Assembly (NCBI GenBank): GCA_900550635.1
Contig: URSZ01000056.1
Location: 1-14,747, forward strand
Direction of reading: 5' to 3'
Source of the DNA: an uncultured Prevotella sp.
Lineage (GTDB): Bacteria > Bacteroidota > Bacteroidia > Bacteroidales > Bacteroidaceae
DNA: 14,747 nt
The notes below the pieces were generated by a model. That model saw only the letters and a list, made by a program, of their open reading frames with translations. It did no database searches and was not told the origin of the DNA. Made by a program: the position numbers and the translations under genes. How positions within the stretch are numbered: the stretch's first letter is position 1; every line of letters begins with the position of its first letter. Below, one piece after another: positions 14,150-14,747 of this stretch.

Positions 14150-14185
14150 AAAACAAGGGAAGCACACTTGTCGTGTGCTTCCCTT
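14150..14185 (-). terminator. Intrinsic terminator of the tRNA-Thr gene
   Basis: AAGGGAAGCACAC (14155-14167) and GTGTGCTTCCCTT (14173-14185) form a perfect 13-bp stem with a 5-nt loop. On the - strand it is followed by GTTTTTA. It starts 15 bp past the tRNA 3' end. Confidence 0.88.
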
Positions 14186-14199
14186 AACCTAAAAATACG

Positions 14200-14272
<73 letters not shown>

Positions 14273-14284
14273 TTAAAAACGGTG

Positions 14285-14292
14285 CAAAATTA
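14285..14292 (-). promoter_or_regulatory. -7 box for tRNA-Thr
   Basis: On the - strand this reads TAATTTTG, matching TAnnTTTG, 13 bp before the tRNA 5' end. A TTTC lies 20 bp further upstream, at the place of the -33 TTTG element. Confidence 0.6.
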
Positions 14293-14401
14293 AAGTTTTC
14301 TATCCAATTAGCGAAAGTTTTCACAACTTTTTTCTTCGCTTTTACCGCAAAAAGCGGGGCGTGGTTAACGCAACCGTCTGAACCAGACACAAATATTTCA
14401 A

Positions 14402-14747
14402 TCAACGTTGCTGCCCGTCTGTACTTTTATCCGAATGTCCGTGACCTTTTCCTCCGCCACGACGTTTGCGGAAGTTTCTGCCGTTTTTCTGCGAACGTGC
14501 ATGGGCATTATCCTTCTTGGCGCCTTTTGCACCATGATTAACGCGCACTGGGTGTTCGTTAATCCTCTGCATACCTGCCGGCAAAGGATATTCTTCAAGT
14601 TTCTTGCCTATGAATTTTTCTATATTACGGAAACTTAGTTCGTCCTTCGCATTGACAAGCGTGAGCGCCTCTCCTCCTCTGCCTGCACGCGCCGTGCGGC
14701 CTATACGGTGTATATAATCTTCTTCGTCGTGAGGAACGTCGTAATTT
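14402..14747 (-). CDS. DEAD-box RNA helicase, C-terminal part (RhlE-like)
   Basis: Only the last 114 codons are in the window. They begin with DVPHDEEDYIHRIGRTARAGRGGEAL, which holds helicase motif VI (HRIGRTGR-type, here HRIGRTARAG) of the second RecA domain. A family-like ENIEKFIGKKLE-type segment follows (FRNIEKFIGKKLEEYPLP), then a basic, glycine-rich tail (NFRKRRGGGKGHGHS) typical of RNA-binding extensions in Bacteroidetes RhlE-like helicases. These enzymes unwind RNA duplexes in ribosome assembly and decay. The gene continues beyond the right edge. Its stop lies 129 bp before the tRNA, which has its own promoter. The subfamily cannot be fixed from this piece. Confidence 0.9.
   Translation of the reverse strand, partial: NYDVPHDEEDYIHRIGRTARAGRGGEALTLVNAKDELSFRNIEKFIGKKLEEYPLPAGMQRINEHPVRVNHGAKGAKKDNAHARSQKNGRNFRKRRGGGKGHGHSDKSTDGQQR

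Overview
The window looks like a chromosomal segment of a Bacteroidales bacterium, probably Prevotellaceae-like. Four things point this way: TAnnTTTG-type -7 boxes instead of -35/-10 promoters, almost no Shine-Dalgarno sequences, a C10 (streptopain/interpain) protease with a type IX secretion-like C-terminus, and the gene order DUF177-rpmF-fabH-era-der. Most of the content is housekeeping. No CRISPR array, prophage, transposase or defence island was seen.

Layout. 1-202 is the 3'-cut piece of a + strand DUF4956 membrane protein. It runs directly into the middle of clpB (- strand, 179-1645), which keeps only its N-domain, NBD1 and part of the M-domain. The two genes share a block of about 24 bp at the junction, so this is either a real rearrangement or an assembly chimera. 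A low-specificity threonine aldolase (2001-3032, +) follows. It converges on lptB (3297-4085, -), which is divergent from an mlaE-mlaF pair (4250-4996, 4998-5765, +). lptB powers lipopolysaccharide export and mlaEF belongs to the MCE phospholipid transporters, so this block serves the outer membrane. A 5'-truncated VOC/glyoxalase gene (5865-6134, -) lies before a secreted C10 cysteine protease (6565-8625, +).

From 9102 to 13628 the - strand carries an operon, read right to left: DUF177/YceD, rpmF (L32), fabH, era, der and a small DUF4878-like lipoprotein. It joins ribosome assembly (L32, Era, Der) with the start of fatty-acid synthesis (FabH). A strong hairpin between fabH and era may split or attenuate it. 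On the far right are a tRNA-Thr(CGU) gene with promoter and terminator and the 3' end of a DEAD-box RNA helicase, both on the - strand.

The most unusual feature is an intergenic repeat present four times (about 3088-3233, 6245-6390, 8792-8937, 13919-14064), always in the same orientation. Each copy holds three tandem units spaced exactly 21 bp apart, built on the palindrome ATATGTC-N-GACATAT, followed by a tail of constant length. By hand the copies align without gaps over about 146 bp. I do not recognise the family. Two of the most similar copies flank the C10 protease gene as direct repeats.
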